Positions 9,836-19,602 of a stretch of 64,000 bases of DNA are shown one piece after another. A model generated the notes under the pieces. It saw only the letters and a list, made by a program, of their open reading frames with translations. It was not told the DNA's origin and made no database searches. The stretch comes from Xanthomonas maliensis (GTDB taxonomy: Bacteria; Pseudomonadota; Gammaproteobacteria; Xanthomonadales; Xanthomonadaceae), in NCBI RefSeq assembly GCF_009192945.1, contig NZ_NSET01000004.1:164322-228321 (forward strand). Direction: 5' to 3'. The number at the start of each line of letters is the position of its first letter. Within the stretch, counting starts at the first letter, position 1. The position numbers were made by a program, and so were the translations under genes.

Positions 9836-11989
9836 ATGATCAACCTTCCGCGCCGCCGCCTATTGCAGGCCGGCCTGGCATCCAGCGCTGCCAGCCTGCT
9901 CCCCAGCATCGCGCGCGCCGCCGCGATCGCCCCGGCCGTGCGCAGCGGCACGCTGGACGACCTGCAACATGTGGTGATCCTGATGCAGGAGAACCGTGCC
10001 TTCGACCATTACTTCGGCAGCCTGGCGGGTGTGCGCGGCTTCGGCGATCGCTTCCCGATCCCGGCGCCGCCACTGCCGGAGACGCCGGCACGCACGGTCT
10101 GGCTGCAACCCAGCGCCGACGGCAGCCGAATGCTGGCACCGTTCCCGCTGCACACGGCGCGCGACTTTGCCACCATGCGTGTCCAAGGCACGCCGCACAC
10201 CTGGCCCAACGCGCAACAAGCCTGGGATCACGGCCGCATGGGCCAGTGGCCGGCGGCCAAGCGCGACCACGCGCTGGCGCACTACACCCGCGACGACCTG
10301 CGGTTCCAGTTCGCGCTGGCGGAAGCCTTCACCGTGTGCGACGCCTATCACTGCGCGATCCAGGCCGGCACCAATCCCAACCGAGTGTTTCTGTGGACCG
10401 GGCAGAACGATCCGCTGGCGCGCGCCGGTGGCCCGGTGATCGCCAACTCGCACGACAACTTCCCCGAGCTTGGCGGCCATCCGGACGACTATCGCTGGCC
10501 CAGCTACGTCGAGGCATTGCAGCAGGCCGGGGTGTCCTGGCAGATCTACCAGGACATGGGCGACAACTTCACCGACAACCCGCTGGCCGGCTTCGCGCCG
10601 TTTCGTGCCGCCTGGCGCGGTGCGCCCGGGCACGACCCGCAATTGCGCGAACGTGGTGTTTCCAGCCGTAGCCTCGCGCAGCTGCGCGAGGACGTGCTGG
10701 CCGCGCGACTTCCGTCGGTGAGCTTCCTCATCGCCGACGCCGCCGGCAGCGAGCATCCGGATCCATCCAGCCCGGCGCAGGGTGCGGCCTATACCGCGCG
10801 CGTGCTCGACGCCCTCACCGCCAATCCGGCGGTCTGGGCGCGCACGGCGCTGTTGCTGATGTTCGACGAGAACGATGGGTTCTTCGACCACGTGCCGCCA
10901 CCGGCACCACCTTCGCCCGATTCCGCAGCCGCAAACGGCTGGGCTGGTGCCTCCAGCGTGCCGACCGATGGCGAATACCATGTGCATCCGGCGCCGGGCG
11001 ACGACAAGGCCGACCTGCCGGAATGGCGCGGCTGCCCCTACGGCCTGGGCCCACGGGTGCCGTTGTACGTGATCTCGCCATGGAGCCGCGGCGGCTGGGT
11101 CGATTCGCAGGTCTACGACCATACCTCGGTGTTGCGGTTGCTGGAACGTCGCTTCGGCGTCGCCGCCAGCGGAGTGTCCCCATGGCGCCGCGCGGTCTGC
11201 GGCGATCTGGTCGATGCGTTCGATTTCCGCCAGGCCGATGCACGCACGTTCGTCGCCGCACTGCCGGATGTGCGCAGCGCCGCGACGCGTGCGGCGGCGC
11301 TGCACGAGCACACCGTCCCGCCGACGCCATCGCAGTTGCAGCCGCCGCAGCAGGCGTTTGGCGTGCGCCCTGCACGTGCCTTGCCCTATCGCCCGACGGT
11401 GCAGTTGCAGCACCTGCAGACGCGCGGCGCGGTGCAGTTGCAGATGACCAACGCCGGTGCGGCGGTCGTGCTGCACGTCTACGACCGCTACGACCTGGCA
11501 GCAATCCCGCGCCGCTACACGATCGCTGCCGGCGCGGCGCTGGACGGCATCTGGACCACCTACGACGGGCGCTACGATCTGTGGCTGCTCGGCCCCAACG
11601 GCTTCCATCGCCATTATCGCGGCGACCTGGATGCCGCGCCGCTGCTGGCCGACATCACGCAAGACGCGGACGAGGCGCAGGCGCTGTGCCTGACGTTGCG
11701 CAATCCCGGCAACCGCCCACTGCAGGTCACGCTGGAACCCGGCGCCTATACACAGGCGCAACCGCGCAAGCGCATCACCGTCGCCGCCGGCAGCGAGCAC
11801 CGTGAGCGCTGGAGCGCCGCACCGACTGGCGGCTGGTACGACCTGTGGCTGGTCCAGGGCAGCGCGCGCCAGCGTCTGGCCGGACGCATGGAAACCGGCA
11901 AGCCCGGCATCAGCGACCCGGCGCTCGGCGGGCCGGCACGGCTGTATCAGGACGACCCGCCACGCATTGACGGCCCAGGACCTGCGTAA
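9836..11989 (+). CDS. Tat-exported phospholipase C (phosphocholine-specific type)
   Basis: The 717-residue product cleaves phospholipid head groups outside the cytoplasm. It begins with a twin-arginine signal (PRRRLLQAGLASSAASLLPS, residues 5-24), so folded export by Tat is expected. The catalytic domain shows the PLC/acid-phosphatase superfamily motif ILMQENRAFDHYFGSLAGVR (about 48-67) and LLMFDENDGFFDHVPPPAPP (about 340-359). Two C-terminal beta domains of the DUF756 type follow (about 505-590 and 615-700), each containing YDLWLLGPNG or YDLWLVQGS. This is the architecture of PlcN/PlcH-like enzymes. Related enzymes are secreted by type II systems in Xanthomonas and Pseudomonas; that route is inferred here. 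Confidence 0.92.
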   Translation: MINLPRRRLLQAGLASSAASLLPSIARAAAIAPAVRSGTLDDLQHVVILMQENRAFDHYFGSLAGVRGFGDRFPIPAPPLPETPARTVWLQPSADGSRMLAPFPLHTARDFATMRVQGTPHTWPNAQQAWDHGRMGQWPAAKRDHALAHYTRDDLRFQFALAEAFTVCDAYHCAIQAGTNPNRVFLWTGQNDPLARAGGPVIANSHDNFPELGGHPDDYRWPSYVEALQQAGVSWQIYQDMGDNFTDNPLAGFAPFRAAWRGAPGHDPQLRERGVSSRSLAQLREDVLAARLPSVSFLIADAAGSEHPDPSSPAQGAAYTARVLDALTANPAVWARTALLLMFDENDGFFDHVPPPAPPSPDSAAANGWAGASSVPTDGEYHVHPAPGDDKADLPEWRGCPYGLGPRVPLYVISPWSRGGWVDSQVYDHTSVLRLLERRFGVAASGVSPWRRAVCGDLVDAFDFRQADARTFVAALPDVRSAATRAAALHEHTVPPTPSQLQPPQQAFGVRPARALPYRPTVQLQHLQTRGAVQLQMTNAGAAVVLHVYDRYDLAAIPRRYTIAAGAALDGIWTTYDGRYDLWLLGPNGFHRHYRGDLDAAPLLADITQDADEAQALCLTLRNPGNRPLQVTLEPGAYTQAQPRKRITVAAGSEHRERWSAAPTGGWYDLWLVQGSARQRLAGRMETGKPGISDPALGGPARLYQDDPPRIDGPGPA

Positions 11990-12261
11990 GACCGGTGGGA
12001 TGGGAAAGGGGAGATTCGGGACGGAGCGGACCGATGTGCACCGTCATCGGCTCGCGATCGCCGTGCCGCCGCGCCATGCGTATCGGCGTCGCCGATGGCC
12101 TTTTTCAGCGCAAGCGACAACACGGTCTGCTGGTCTGCTGCCGCGGTTACGCACCCTGTCGAGCGGCAGCGGCCGCCCGGCAAGGACAGCCATTGATGCG
12201 CCGCCCCTGAGCGCCCTGGCCGACGCGCACACCGCGTCGCCGGCCACGCCGCTGGCGTGCA

Positions 12262-13818
12262 CTACCGATGCAGCCAGTACCGGCAATCGCCGATCGTCTG
12301 CGGCGGCGCGCCAGCGGAATAACGCTGCACGATCGCGGCGTGCCACTGCGCCCGTTGCGGCGTGCTGCCGACCTTGTTGGGGCAATCGACCATCGCCGCC
12401 AGCGGCAGGCCACCCAGCGCAGTGTCGGTGCTGGCCAGCGACTGCAAGGCCTGATCGGACGCCCAGTCGGCAATCATCACCGCGCGGCGCCCGGACCGAT
12501 ACGGCAGCTCGGAGGACCAGTCATCGCCGAAAGCCACCACCACGCCCTGCTCGGGGGTCGCGGCACGGATCTGTTCGGCGATCTGCGAGATCGACGTCGG
12601 CGCACGCGCTTCCTTCATGTTCTTCAGCGAGCTCACCAGGCCAGAGCCCAGTGACAGCAGGCACAGGAACACCGCGAATGCCACGCCGCGGCCGGGTTTA
12701 CCGATCGCCTGGCCACGCTGCACCACCCACCACAGCACCAAGCCGACGATCGAGGTGGCGAACACCACCTGCGCGAACTGGTAATAGGGATGCACGACCT
12801 GCAGATTGGTGAAGGCCAGCATCGGCGCCAGATAGGCGAGCAATAGCACTATCACCGCCGCGCGGATCTGGCGGATCGACAAGCCGGCGATGAGGATGAT
12901 CAGGAACACCCAGTTCGAACCGACCGGTCCGGCGAAGCGCTTCTTGAAGATGGTCCCCCACCAGACGGCCGGATCCAGGCGCTGCTGCAGGGTGCCGTAA
13001 TTGAAGCCCGACAGGCTGTCGGACGTGACCTGTTGGCCCAGTACCGACTGGGACTTCAAGAGATCCGCATGGTGCAGCCAGAGCAGCAGCGCCACCAGCG
13101 CCGCCACGGCCGCCACCGCGCCCCAGCCCAGCAGCTTCCAGTGCCCAACCAACCACTGCGGACGCCAGCCATGCTCGCGCAGCGCCACCCAGGCCAGGGC
13201 CATGACGGTGAAGACCGCAAAACCGAAGAAGGTGGTGATCTTGATCAGGGCTGCCAATACTGCGGCGGCAACGGCGACCACGCCATGCCAGGCCCGCGGC
13301 TGCACGTACAGCCGTGCCATCGCCCAGACAAACACCAGGCCGAAGAACACTGCGGTGGATTCCATCATCACCGAGCGTCCCCACAACTGCGCCAGCGGCG
13401 ACACCGCGAACGCACCGGCGATGCACAGTGCCAACACGCGGTCGGGGCGCAGCACCAGGGTGATGCGATAACTCATCCAGATGCAGGCCAGGTGGAACAA
13501 GGTGGACAACAAACGGCCGCTATTGTCTGCACTCATGCCGGTGGCCTTGGACAGCAAGGCAGCCAGCCACTGGAACAGCGGCAGCTCGAACGGGATCGAC
13601 CACGGCGCGCCGAGCACTGGCGTGAGATAAGACAGGAAGGGTCCGCCGCGCAGCATCCAGTCGATCGACAGGACGGTCTGCGTCTGCCGGAAACCGGACG
13701 CATCGATGGGTGGCATCGACCAGCTGAAGACCAGCATGATCAACAGCGCGATGGCCGAATAGCACAGCAGGATCCGGGCCGGTAGCAGGCCACGGTCGGG
13801 GGGCAGTTGCTGGTTCAC
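12262..13818 (-). CDS. GT39/ArnT-like integral membrane glycosyltransferase
   Basis: This is a 518-residue polytopic membrane protein with roughly 11-12 hydrophobic helices. The GTG at 13818 (VNQQLPPDRGLLPARILL) is preferred over the open frame to 13977, which has no hydrophobic or conserved residues. After the first helix the loop DASGFRQTQT resembles the acidic first periplasmic loop of PMT/ArnT-type (GT39, GT-C fold) enzymes that use polyprenyl-phosphate sugars. The soluble C-terminal part (about 405-518) carries SELPYRSGRRAVMIADWAS and would be periplasmic. Donor and acceptor are unknown. It converges with the phospholipase gene and has no surface-polysaccharide cluster beside it. Confidence 0.7.
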   Translation of the reverse strand: MNQQLPPDRGLLPARILLCYSAIALLIMLVFSWSMPPIDASGFRQTQTVLSIDWMLRGGPFLSYLTPVLGAPWSIPFELPLFQWLAALLSKATGMSADNSGRLLSTLFHLACIWMSYRITLVLRPDRVLALCIAGAFAVSPLAQLWGRSVMMESTAVFFGLVFVWAMARLYVQPRAWHGVVAVAAAVLAALIKITTFFGFAVFTVMALAWVALREHGWRPQWLVGHWKLLGWGAVAAVAALVALLLWLHHADLLKSQSVLGQQVTSDSLSGFNYGTLQQRLDPAVWWGTIFKKRFAGPVGSNWVFLIILIAGLSIRQIRAAVIVLLLAYLAPMLAFTNLQVVHPYYQFAQVVFATSIVGLVLWWVVQRGQAIGKPGRGVAFAVFLCLLSLGSGLVSSLKNMKEARAPTSISQIAEQIRAATPEQGVVVAFGDDWSSELPYRSGRRAVMIADWASDQALQSLASTDTALGGLPLAAMVDCPNKVGSTPQRAQWHAAIVQRYSAGAPPQTIGDCRYWLHR

Positions 13819-14027
13819 GTGTCGCGCTCCTGTAGGCGCCGGCCAGCAAGCACAAGGCGGCCGGGCGCGCAGTGTCGGTTCTGCGGGCAGCGAGCGCAAG
13901 CCGTTGTCGGCGCCGGCAGCTGCCAGGAGCTCGCCGCATCTGCCGGTCCAGCACAGTGCCGCCACACCTGCGATCACCTTAGCGCGCGATGAGCGCGCTG
14001 CCGCCCCTTTTCAGCAGCGCGGACCAA

Positions 14028-14966
14028 TCAATGCAGCACACCGATCGTATGCAGCCAGGTTTCGACCAACTGCGGCCACTTGGCGATCGGCAACCCTTTG
14101 GCGCGCAGACCGAAGGCATGGCCACCCTGGGCGTACACATGCATTTCCACCGGCACGTCGGCGTGGTTGAGCGCCACGTAGTACGCCAGCACCTGCGAAA
14201 CGCCATCCACATGATCGTCCTGCGCCTGCAGCAGGAAGGTCGGCGGGGTATCGGCGACGACACGAATGTCCGGACGCAGGTCCAGATGGGTGGGATCGCG
14301 CGTGTCGTCATCCTCGTCCTCGTGCGCCCAGAGATGGCCCGGGTACACGGCGATGGCGAAATCCGGGCGACAGCTCACGCGATCGGCCGCATCCACCGAT
14401 GGATAGGTACGCTCGGCGAAATGGGTGCTGGCCGCGGCCACCAGGTGGCCGCCGGCGGAAAAGCCCATGACCCCGATCTTGTGTGGGTCCACGCCCCAGG
14501 TCGCGGCCTGCTGGCGTACCAGGCTCAACGTACGCTGGGCGTCTTGCAGCGCGGTCTGTACCTTGGGGTAGTAACGGCGCCCATCCACCCAGGTCGGCCC
14601 GGAGCTCGGCACGCGGTACTTCAGCAGCACGCAGGTGATGCCGCGCGCCGCCAGCCAGTCGCAGATCTCCGTGCCCTCCAGATCCATCGCCAGCATCTGG
14701 TAGCCGCCACCGGGAAACACCACCACCGCCGCGCCAGTGTTGTGGCCCTGCGCCGGGTACACGGTCATGGTCGGCCTGCTGACGTTGTCGACCCTGGCTC
14801 CGGGCCCGGCCGATTCCGGCGTCGGATGCGGCAATGCATTCGGCACTGCGCCTGGCCAGATCGGTACCTGCACATGACCTGGCGTGGGTTCCCAGACGCG
14901 CCCCTGCGCAGCATGCGCGCACAGGCCAAGGACGATGGCAAACGTACAGCAGACGAACCGGCGCAT
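14028..14966 (-). CDS. Secreted alpha/beta hydrolase (esterase/acetylxylan-esterase-like)
   Basis: An exported hydrolase of about 312 residues. I prefer the ATG at 14966 (MRRFVCCTFAIVLGLCAHA), which opens directly with a signal peptide; an ATG four codons earlier is possible. The fold is marked by the oxyanion motif FPGGGYQMLAMDLEG, the nucleophile elbow GFSAGGH, and the acid and histidine in LLQAQDDHVDG and QGGHAFG near the C-terminus. The order and spacing resemble BD-FAE/acetylxylan-esterase-like enzymes common in plant-associated bacteria. Activity on a plant cell-wall ester is plausible but inferred. It lies 130 bp downstream of the beta-lactamase gene on the same strand. Confidence 0.82.
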   Translation of the reverse strand: MRRFVCCTFAIVLGLCAHAAQGRVWEPTPGHVQVPIWPGAVPNALPHPTPESAGPGARVDNVSRPTMTVYPAQGHNTGAAVVVFPGGGYQMLAMDLEGTEICDWLAARGITCVLLKYRVPSSGPTWVDGRRYYPKVQTALQDAQRTLSLVRQQAATWGVDPHKIGVMGFSAGGHLVAAASTHFAERTYPSVDAADRVSCRPDFAIAVYPGHLWAHEDEDDDTRDPTHLDLRPDIRVVADTPPTFLLQAQDDHVDGVSQVLAYYVALNHADVPVEMHVYAQGGHAFGLRAKGLPIAKWPQLVETWLHTIGVLH

Positions 14967-15108
14967 GGCGAGCTCCAAAGGGATCGACAGGACTGCTGGG
15001 AAGGCGCGCGGCGGCCATCCGCCGCGTCGCCGCTGGATCGGCGGTGTTCTCGCCTGCCACCAAGCACGCGGCGCGCACCGTGCGGCAGGCGAGAGAGAGC
15101 AAACGCGG

Positions 15109-16023
15109 CTAGATGGCGCGCGTTGCGCGTGTCGGCCACCAAGCCGCCACCGCCTGCGCCACGGCCTTCAGCGCCGCATCGCGGGCGTCGGCATCGACGG
15201 TCGCCTTGTTCAAATACGTGGTCAACAGCAGCGGCGCCTGCTGCCCCGGCACCCAAACGATGCCGATGTCGTTGCGGCTGTCGGTGCCGTTGTTGCCGGT
15301 CTTGTCGCCGACCTTCCATCCCTGCGGGAAACCCGCGCGCAGGCAGTCGTCGCCGGTGCGATTGTCGATCATCCACTCGGTCAGCCGCTTGCGCGAGGCC
15401 GGCAGCAAGGCATCGCCCACCAGCACGGCGCGCATGCTGCCCAGCATCGCCGCCGGCGTGGTGGTGTCGCGCGGGTCGTCCAGGGCGAAATTGTTCATCG
15501 ACGGCTCGTTGCGATCCGAGCGGGTCTGGGTGTCGCCCAGGGTTCGGATGAAGGCGGTCAAGCCGGCCGGATCGCCGACCTGGGTCAACAGCAGGTTTGC
15601 CGCCACCCCGTCGCTGAAGATCATCGCCGCCTGACACAACTCGGCGAGGCTAAGGCTCCCGCCCACATGCGGCTTGGTCGCCGGCGCATAGGACAACATG
15701 TCCTCGGCACGGATCGGCACCTGCCTGTCCAGCCGCAACTCGCCTCGGTCGACCCGCTGCAAGACCGCAGCAACCAATAAGAATTTGAAGGTGCTGCAGA
15801 GCGGGAAGCGCTCGTCCTGCCGCTGCTCGATCCGCTGGCCGGTGGCGGTATCGAGCAGGCTGATCCCCAGCCGCCCGCCGCTGCGGCCTTCGATCTCGGC
15901 CCAGCGGACACGCAGCGCGGCCTCGGCGCTTGGCTTGGACGGCTTGATTGCCAAGGCATTCCCGGATACCGCCAGGGCAATCCCGACCCCGGCTCCGCGT
16001 AGAAACTGTCGCCTGCTATGCAT
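15109..16023 (-). CDS. bla: Class A beta-lactamase
   Basis: This periplasmic serine enzyme hydrolyses beta-lactams. The 304-residue precursor begins with a twin-arginine-like signal (SRRQFLRGAGVGIALAVSG). Class A motifs in order are C76-S77-TFK80 with the nucleophile Ser77 and Lys80; SDG at 137-139, where most members have SDN; the omega loop E173-PSMN177, holding the general-base glutamate; and K241-T-G. The start ATG at 16023 has a strong GGGAGG upstream. It is divergent from the LysR regulator, the classical ampR/bla arrangement, so induction through peptidoglycan-recycling signals is likely. Xanthomonas chromosomal class A enzymes of this type are well known. Confidence 0.95.
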   Translation of the reverse strand: MHSRRQFLRGAGVGIALAVSGNALAIKPSKPSAEAALRVRWAEIEGRSGGRLGISLLDTATGQRIEQRQDERFPLCSTFKFLLVAAVLQRVDRGELRLDRQVPIRAEDMLSYAPATKPHVGGSLSLAELCQAAMIFSDGVAANLLLTQVGDPAGLTAFIRTLGDTQTRSDRNEPSMNNFALDDPRDTTTPAAMLGSMRAVLVGDALLPASRKRLTEWMIDNRTGDDCLRAGFPQGWKVGDKTGNNGTDSRNDIGIVWVPGQQAPLLLTTYLNKATVDADARDAALKAVAQAVAAWWPTRATRAI

Positions 16024-16120
16024 TGGTCACCTCCCGGAAAGCCCGCAGTATCGAGGTCCCCGGTCACAGCGACCAGCGCGATGTTTCGATCTCAGCCATG
16101 AATTGAACTAATCTCTATAC
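16024..16120. promoter_or_regulatory. Divergent bla-ampR control region
   Basis: The 97-bp spacer between the two start codons must hold both promoters and the AmpR operator. It includes a relatively AT-rich stretch (TGAATTGAACTAATCTCTAT) close to the ampR start and, on the minus strand, the GGGAGGTGACC ribosome binding site of bla. LysR regulators usually bind a T-N11-A dyad in such spacers; I cannot fix the exact operator by eye. Confidence 0.6.
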
Positions 16121-16996
16121 ATGGTCCGCCCTCGCCTTCCGCTCAATGCCCTGCGCGCCTTTGAGGCCGCCGCACGTCACCAGAACCTGACCCGCGCGGC
16201 CGACGAACTGTGCGTAAGCCAGGCCGCGCTCAGTCATCAGATCAAGGCGCTCGAGCAGCAGCTGGGCCTGCGCCTGTTCCATCGCCTGCCGCGCGGCGTG
16301 GCACTGACCGACGAGGGCGCGGCCTTGGCGCCGGTCCTGGGCGAATCGTTCGACCGCATCGCTGCGACTCTGGAACGCTTTGCCGACGGACGCTATCGCG
16401 ACGTGCTCAGTGTCGGCGTGGTGGCGACCTTCGCCACCGGCTGGCTATTGCCGCGGCTGGCGGCCTTCCATGCCGCCCATCCAGGTATCGAGTTGCGCCT
16501 GCTGACCCATAACAACCGCGTCGATCTGGCCGCCGAAGGGCTGGACCTGGCGATCCGCTTCGGCGATGGCGACTGGCAGGGCGAGGTGGCGACCCCGTTG
16601 ATGGAGGCCCCGTTCGCACCGGCCTGCGCGCCGGCGCTGGCGCGGCTGCTGCGCACACCCGAAGACCTGGCCAAGACGACCTTGCTGCGCTCGTATCGGC
16701 TGGACGAATGGCCGCGCTGGTTTCGCGCCGCGGGCGTGGCCGAGGTCGCCGCGCGCGGCCCGATGTTCGATTCCTCATTGGCCCTGGCCGCCGCCGCAGC
16801 CGCCGGTGCCGGCGTGGCGCTGCTGCCGCTGCCGATGTTCCACCAGGACCTGGACGCCGGACGCCTGAGTTGCCCGTTCCCGATCCGCCTGGACGCCGGG
16901 CGTTACTGGTTGACCCGGCTGCGCTCGCGCCAGGAAAGCAATGCCGAGCTGCAGTTGCGCAGCTGGTTGTTGGACGAGCAGCAACGCGCCGCGTGA
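16121..16996 (+). CDS. ampR: AmpR-type LysR transcriptional regulator
   Basis: A 291-residue LysR regulator. The N-terminal winged helix-turn-helix is NLTRAADELCVSQAALSHQI (about residues 24-43), followed by the linker helix and a periplasmic-binding-protein-like effector domain. The N-terminus RLPLNALRAFEAAARHQNLT closely resembles AmpR/GcvA proteins. Divergence from the class A beta-lactamase gene supports the AmpR role: activation of bla when muropeptides accumulate. Known for AmpR systems: UDP-MurNAc-pentapeptide represses and anhydro-muropeptides activate. The function is assigned from family plus context. Confidence 0.9.
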   Translation: MVRPRLPLNALRAFEAAARHQNLTRAADELCVSQAALSHQIKALEQQLGLRLFHRLPRGVALTDEGAALAPVLGESFDRIAATLERFADGRYRDVLSVGVVATFATGWLLPRLAAFHAAHPGIELRLLTHNNRVDLAAEGLDLAIRFGDGDWQGEVATPLMEAPFAPACAPALARLLRTPEDLAKTTLLRSYRLDEWPRWFRAAGVAEVAARGPMFDSSLALAAAAAAGAGVALLPLPMFHQDLDAGRLSCPFPIRLDAGRYWLTRLRSRQESNAELQLRSWLLDEQQRAA

Positions 16997-17017
16997 AACA
17001 GGCCGGCACGCGCCGCG

Positions 17018-17521
17018 CTATACCGATCGCGCGCCCTTGCCGACACGCAGCGCCAGTTGGCGAAACGCCTCGTACTGCGCCTTGTCGGCGAACCAGTGCG
17101 GGGCGAACAGTTCGAACAGTTGATCGTTGTGGTACAGCAGCAGGATGCGCGCGTTCTCGCGGCAACGGAGGTAGTCCGACCACGGGCGGCGCAGATGCCC
17201 TGCCGACCAGCGGATTTCGATGCCGTCCTCGTCCCAACTGTAGGTGTAGGTGTGCCGCAACGCGACGTGCTGCGCATGCAGGCGCTTGACCCGCCACCGA
17301 ATGCCCCATAGGTGCAGCACGGCGAGTGCGACCACTCCGCCGCCGCAGCCGCCGAGCAGCATCGCGCCGAAGACCTTGCCCGCCCCGCTCAGCAGCAGCC
17401 CCAGCCCGACCAGCAGCAGGACGCCCAGGAAGACGCTGGCACGTACGGCCTGATGGCGTGCATGCAGCCGCTGTGCGGCCATATGGTCTTCCAGGCTGAT
17501 GCTGGCGGTGATCGTGTTCAT
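17018..17521 (-). CDS. YcxB-like membrane protein
   Basis: A protein of about 167 residues with two adjacent transmembrane helices (VRASVFLGVLLLVGLGLLL and VFGAMLLGGCGGGVVALAVL, about residues 26-74). A soluble domain follows with YSWDEDGIEIRWSAGHLRRP and a terminal FADKAQYEAFRQLA, the pattern of YcxB-like proteins. I place the start at the ATG at 17521 (MNTITASISLEDHMAAQRL); an ATG ten codons earlier is possible. The function of the family is unknown. It lies 43 bp downstream of the ABC-F gene on the same strand. Confidence 0.72.
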   Translation of the reverse strand: MNTITASISLEDHMAAQRLHARHQAVRASVFLGVLLLVGLGLLLSGAGKVFGAMLLGGCGGGVVALAVLHLWGIRWRVKRLHAQHVALRHTYTYSWDEDGIEIRWSAGHLRRPWSDYLRCRENARILLLYHNDQLFELFAPHWFADKAQYEAFRQLALRVGKGARSV

Positions 17522-17564
17522 GCTGTCCCTGTCATGGCGCGATGGCGGCATCAGCGATAGCGGC

Positions 17565-19424
17565 TCAGGCGCCGTCGATCAACTCCATCCACGCCTGCTC
17601 GGCCTGCGCCAGCCGCTGCGCAGTGGCCTCGCGGTCGCGGCCCAACACCGCCATCTTCTCGGCATCGGCGTAGGCTTTCGGATCGGCCATTTGCCGGTCC
17701 AGCTCTGCCAGCGCCGCCTCGAGCTCGCCCACGCGCTGCTCGGCGGCGGCCAGCTTGTGCGGGTTGGCGGCTTTCTTCTGCACCAACGGCTTGGTCGGTG
17801 GCGGCGGGGTTGGCGCGGCCTCGGCCAGCTTCTGCTTGGTGCCTTGCGCGGCGGGGCGGGTGCGCAGCCAGGCGGCGTAGTCGTCGAGGTCGCCATCGAA
17901 CGGCTCGACCACGCCATCGGCCACCCGCCAGAAGGTGTCGCAGACCAGGCCGATCAGGTGGCGGTCGTGCGAGACCATCACGATCGCGCCCTCGAAATCG
18001 CTGAGCGCCTCGGCCAGCGCTTCGCGCATTTCCAGGTCCAGGTGGTTGGTGGGTTCGTCCAGCAGCAGCACGTTCGGTTGCTGCCAGGCAATCAGCGCCA
18101 GTGCCAAACGCGCACGCTCGCCACCGGAAAAACCGTCGACCGGCTCGAACGCGCGATCGCCAGGGAAGTTCCATTTACCGAGGAAATCGCGGAACGCCTG
18201 GTTGGCGCCATCCGGTGCCAGCTCGCGAAAGTGGTCCATCGGCGACTGGCCTTCGTGCAGCGACTCCACCGTGTGCTGGGCGAAGTAACCGATGCGTAGA
18301 TCCGGATGCGCGGCACGCTCGCCAGCCAGCGCCGGCAGCTCACCGACCAGGGTCTTGACCAGGGTGGTCTTGCCGGCGCCATTGGGGCCGAGCAAGCCGA
18401 TCCGCTGGCCGGCCTCCAGACCGAAGCCGACGTTGTGCAGCACGACCGCATCGCGGCCATAGCCGGCCTCGACGTGATTCAGGCGAATCAGCGAGAACGG
18501 CAGCTTGGCCGGGTCGGCGAACTGGATGCGGAATTCGCGCTCGGCGCGCACCGCCTCGGTGCCGGCGAGTTTTTCCAGGCGCTTCATGCGACTCTGCGCC
18601 TGCGCCGCCTTGGACGCCTTGGCCTTGAAGCGGTCGATGAAGCTCTGCAGATGGGCGCGCTCGGACTGTTCCTTTTCGTGCGCGATCTGCTGCTGGCGCA
18701 GTTGTTCGGTGCGCTGGCGCTCGAAGTCGGTGTAACCGCCCACGTACAGCTTGGCGGTGCCGCCATGCAGATGCAGGGTGTGGGTGGCGACGTTGTCGAG
18801 GAATTCGCGGTCGTGCGAGATCAGCAGCAGGGTGCCGGGATACTTGAGCAGCCACTGCTCCAGCCAGTACACCGCGTCCAGATCCAAGTGGTTGGTCGGT
18901 TCGTCCAGCAACAGCAGATCGCTTGGCATCATCAGCGCGCGCGCCAGATTCAGGCGCACCCGCCAGCCGCCGGAGAACGAGGACACCGCACGATGATGGG
19001 TGTCGGCCGGAAAGCCCAGCCCGTGCAGCAGCTTGCCGGCGCGCGCCTCGGCGTCATAGGCGCCCATTTCGGCCATCTTCTGGTGCGCGTTGGCGACCGC
19101 TTCCCAGTCTTCGCGCGCCGTCGCTGCCGCTTCTTCCTGCAGCACCGCGGCCACCTCGGTGTCGCCGCCGAGCACGAAGGACAACGCCGGGTCCGGCAGC
19201 GAGGGGGTTTCCTGCGCCACGCTGGCGATGCGCACCTTACCAGGCAATTCCACATCGCCCTTGTCCGCCTCCAGCTCCCCCTGGACCGCGGCGAACAGGC
19301 TGGACTTGCCGGCGCCGTTGCGGCCCACCACGCCGACGCGGTAGCCGGCATGCATGGTCAGGTCGACATTGGACAACAGCAGCCGCTCGCCGCGGCGCAT
19401 GGAGAAGTTACGCAGGGAAATCAT
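17565..19424 (-). CDS. yheS: ABC-F family ATPase, YheS type
   Basis: A soluble ABC-F protein (619 residues), expected to act on the ribosome rather than in transport. The ATG at 19424 gives MISLRNFSMRRGERLLLSN, matching the family start. There are two ATPase cassettes: Walker A GRNGAGKSS, signature SFSGGWRVR and Walker B LLLLDEPTNHLD; then Walker A GPNGAGKTT, signature GFSGGERARLAL and a second LLLDEPTNHLD. A basic P-site linker rich in lysine lies between them, and a C-terminal coiled-coil extends from about 555 to the end. The DFLGKWNFPGDRAFEPVDGF segment favours YheS over EttA or Uup. Confidence 0.88.
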   Translation of the reverse strand: MISLRNFSMRRGERLLLSNVDLTMHAGYRVGVVGRNGAGKSSLFAAVQGELEADKGDVELPGKVRIASVAQETPSLPDPALSFVLGGDTEVAAVLQEEAAATAREDWEAVANAHQKMAEMGAYDAEARAGKLLHGLGFPADTHHRAVSSFSGGWRVRLNLARALMMPSDLLLLDEPTNHLDLDAVYWLEQWLLKYPGTLLLISHDREFLDNVATHTLHLHGGTAKLYVGGYTDFERQRTEQLRQQQIAHEKEQSERAHLQSFIDRFKAKASKAAQAQSRMKRLEKLAGTEAVRAEREFRIQFADPAKLPFSLIRLNHVEAGYGRDAVVLHNVGFGLEAGQRIGLLGPNGAGKTTLVKTLVGELPALAGERAAHPDLRIGYFAQHTVESLHEGQSPMDHFRELAPDGANQAFRDFLGKWNFPGDRAFEPVDGFSGGERARLALALIAWQQPNVLLLDEPTNHLDLEMREALAEALSDFEGAIVMVSHDRHLIGLVCDTFWRVADGVVEPFDGDLDDYAAWLRTRPAAQGTKQKLAEAAPTPPPPTKPLVQKKAANPHKLAAAEQRVGELEAALAELDRQMADPKAYADAEKMAVLGRDREATAQRLAQAEQAWMELIDGA

Positions 19425-19602
19425 CGATGGACGGTCCAATAGAACGAAAAGGAATGAGCAGATGAGCAGCACTCCTGCGACACCATTCTAGCGTTAACGA
19501 ATAATTAGCGCCTTCAGGTTGGACCCATGGGCCTATGCCCACGCGCGATCGCCACCTGCCTCGTCTTGCCGGTCCCGCGCGGACCCACGTTCCGGAGTTG
19601 TC

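Noticed and set aside
9860..11800. A 646-codon minus-strand frame opposite the phospholipase gene.
   Set aside because: It is the antisense shadow of a clear Tat-exported enzyme; no conserved domain is visible.
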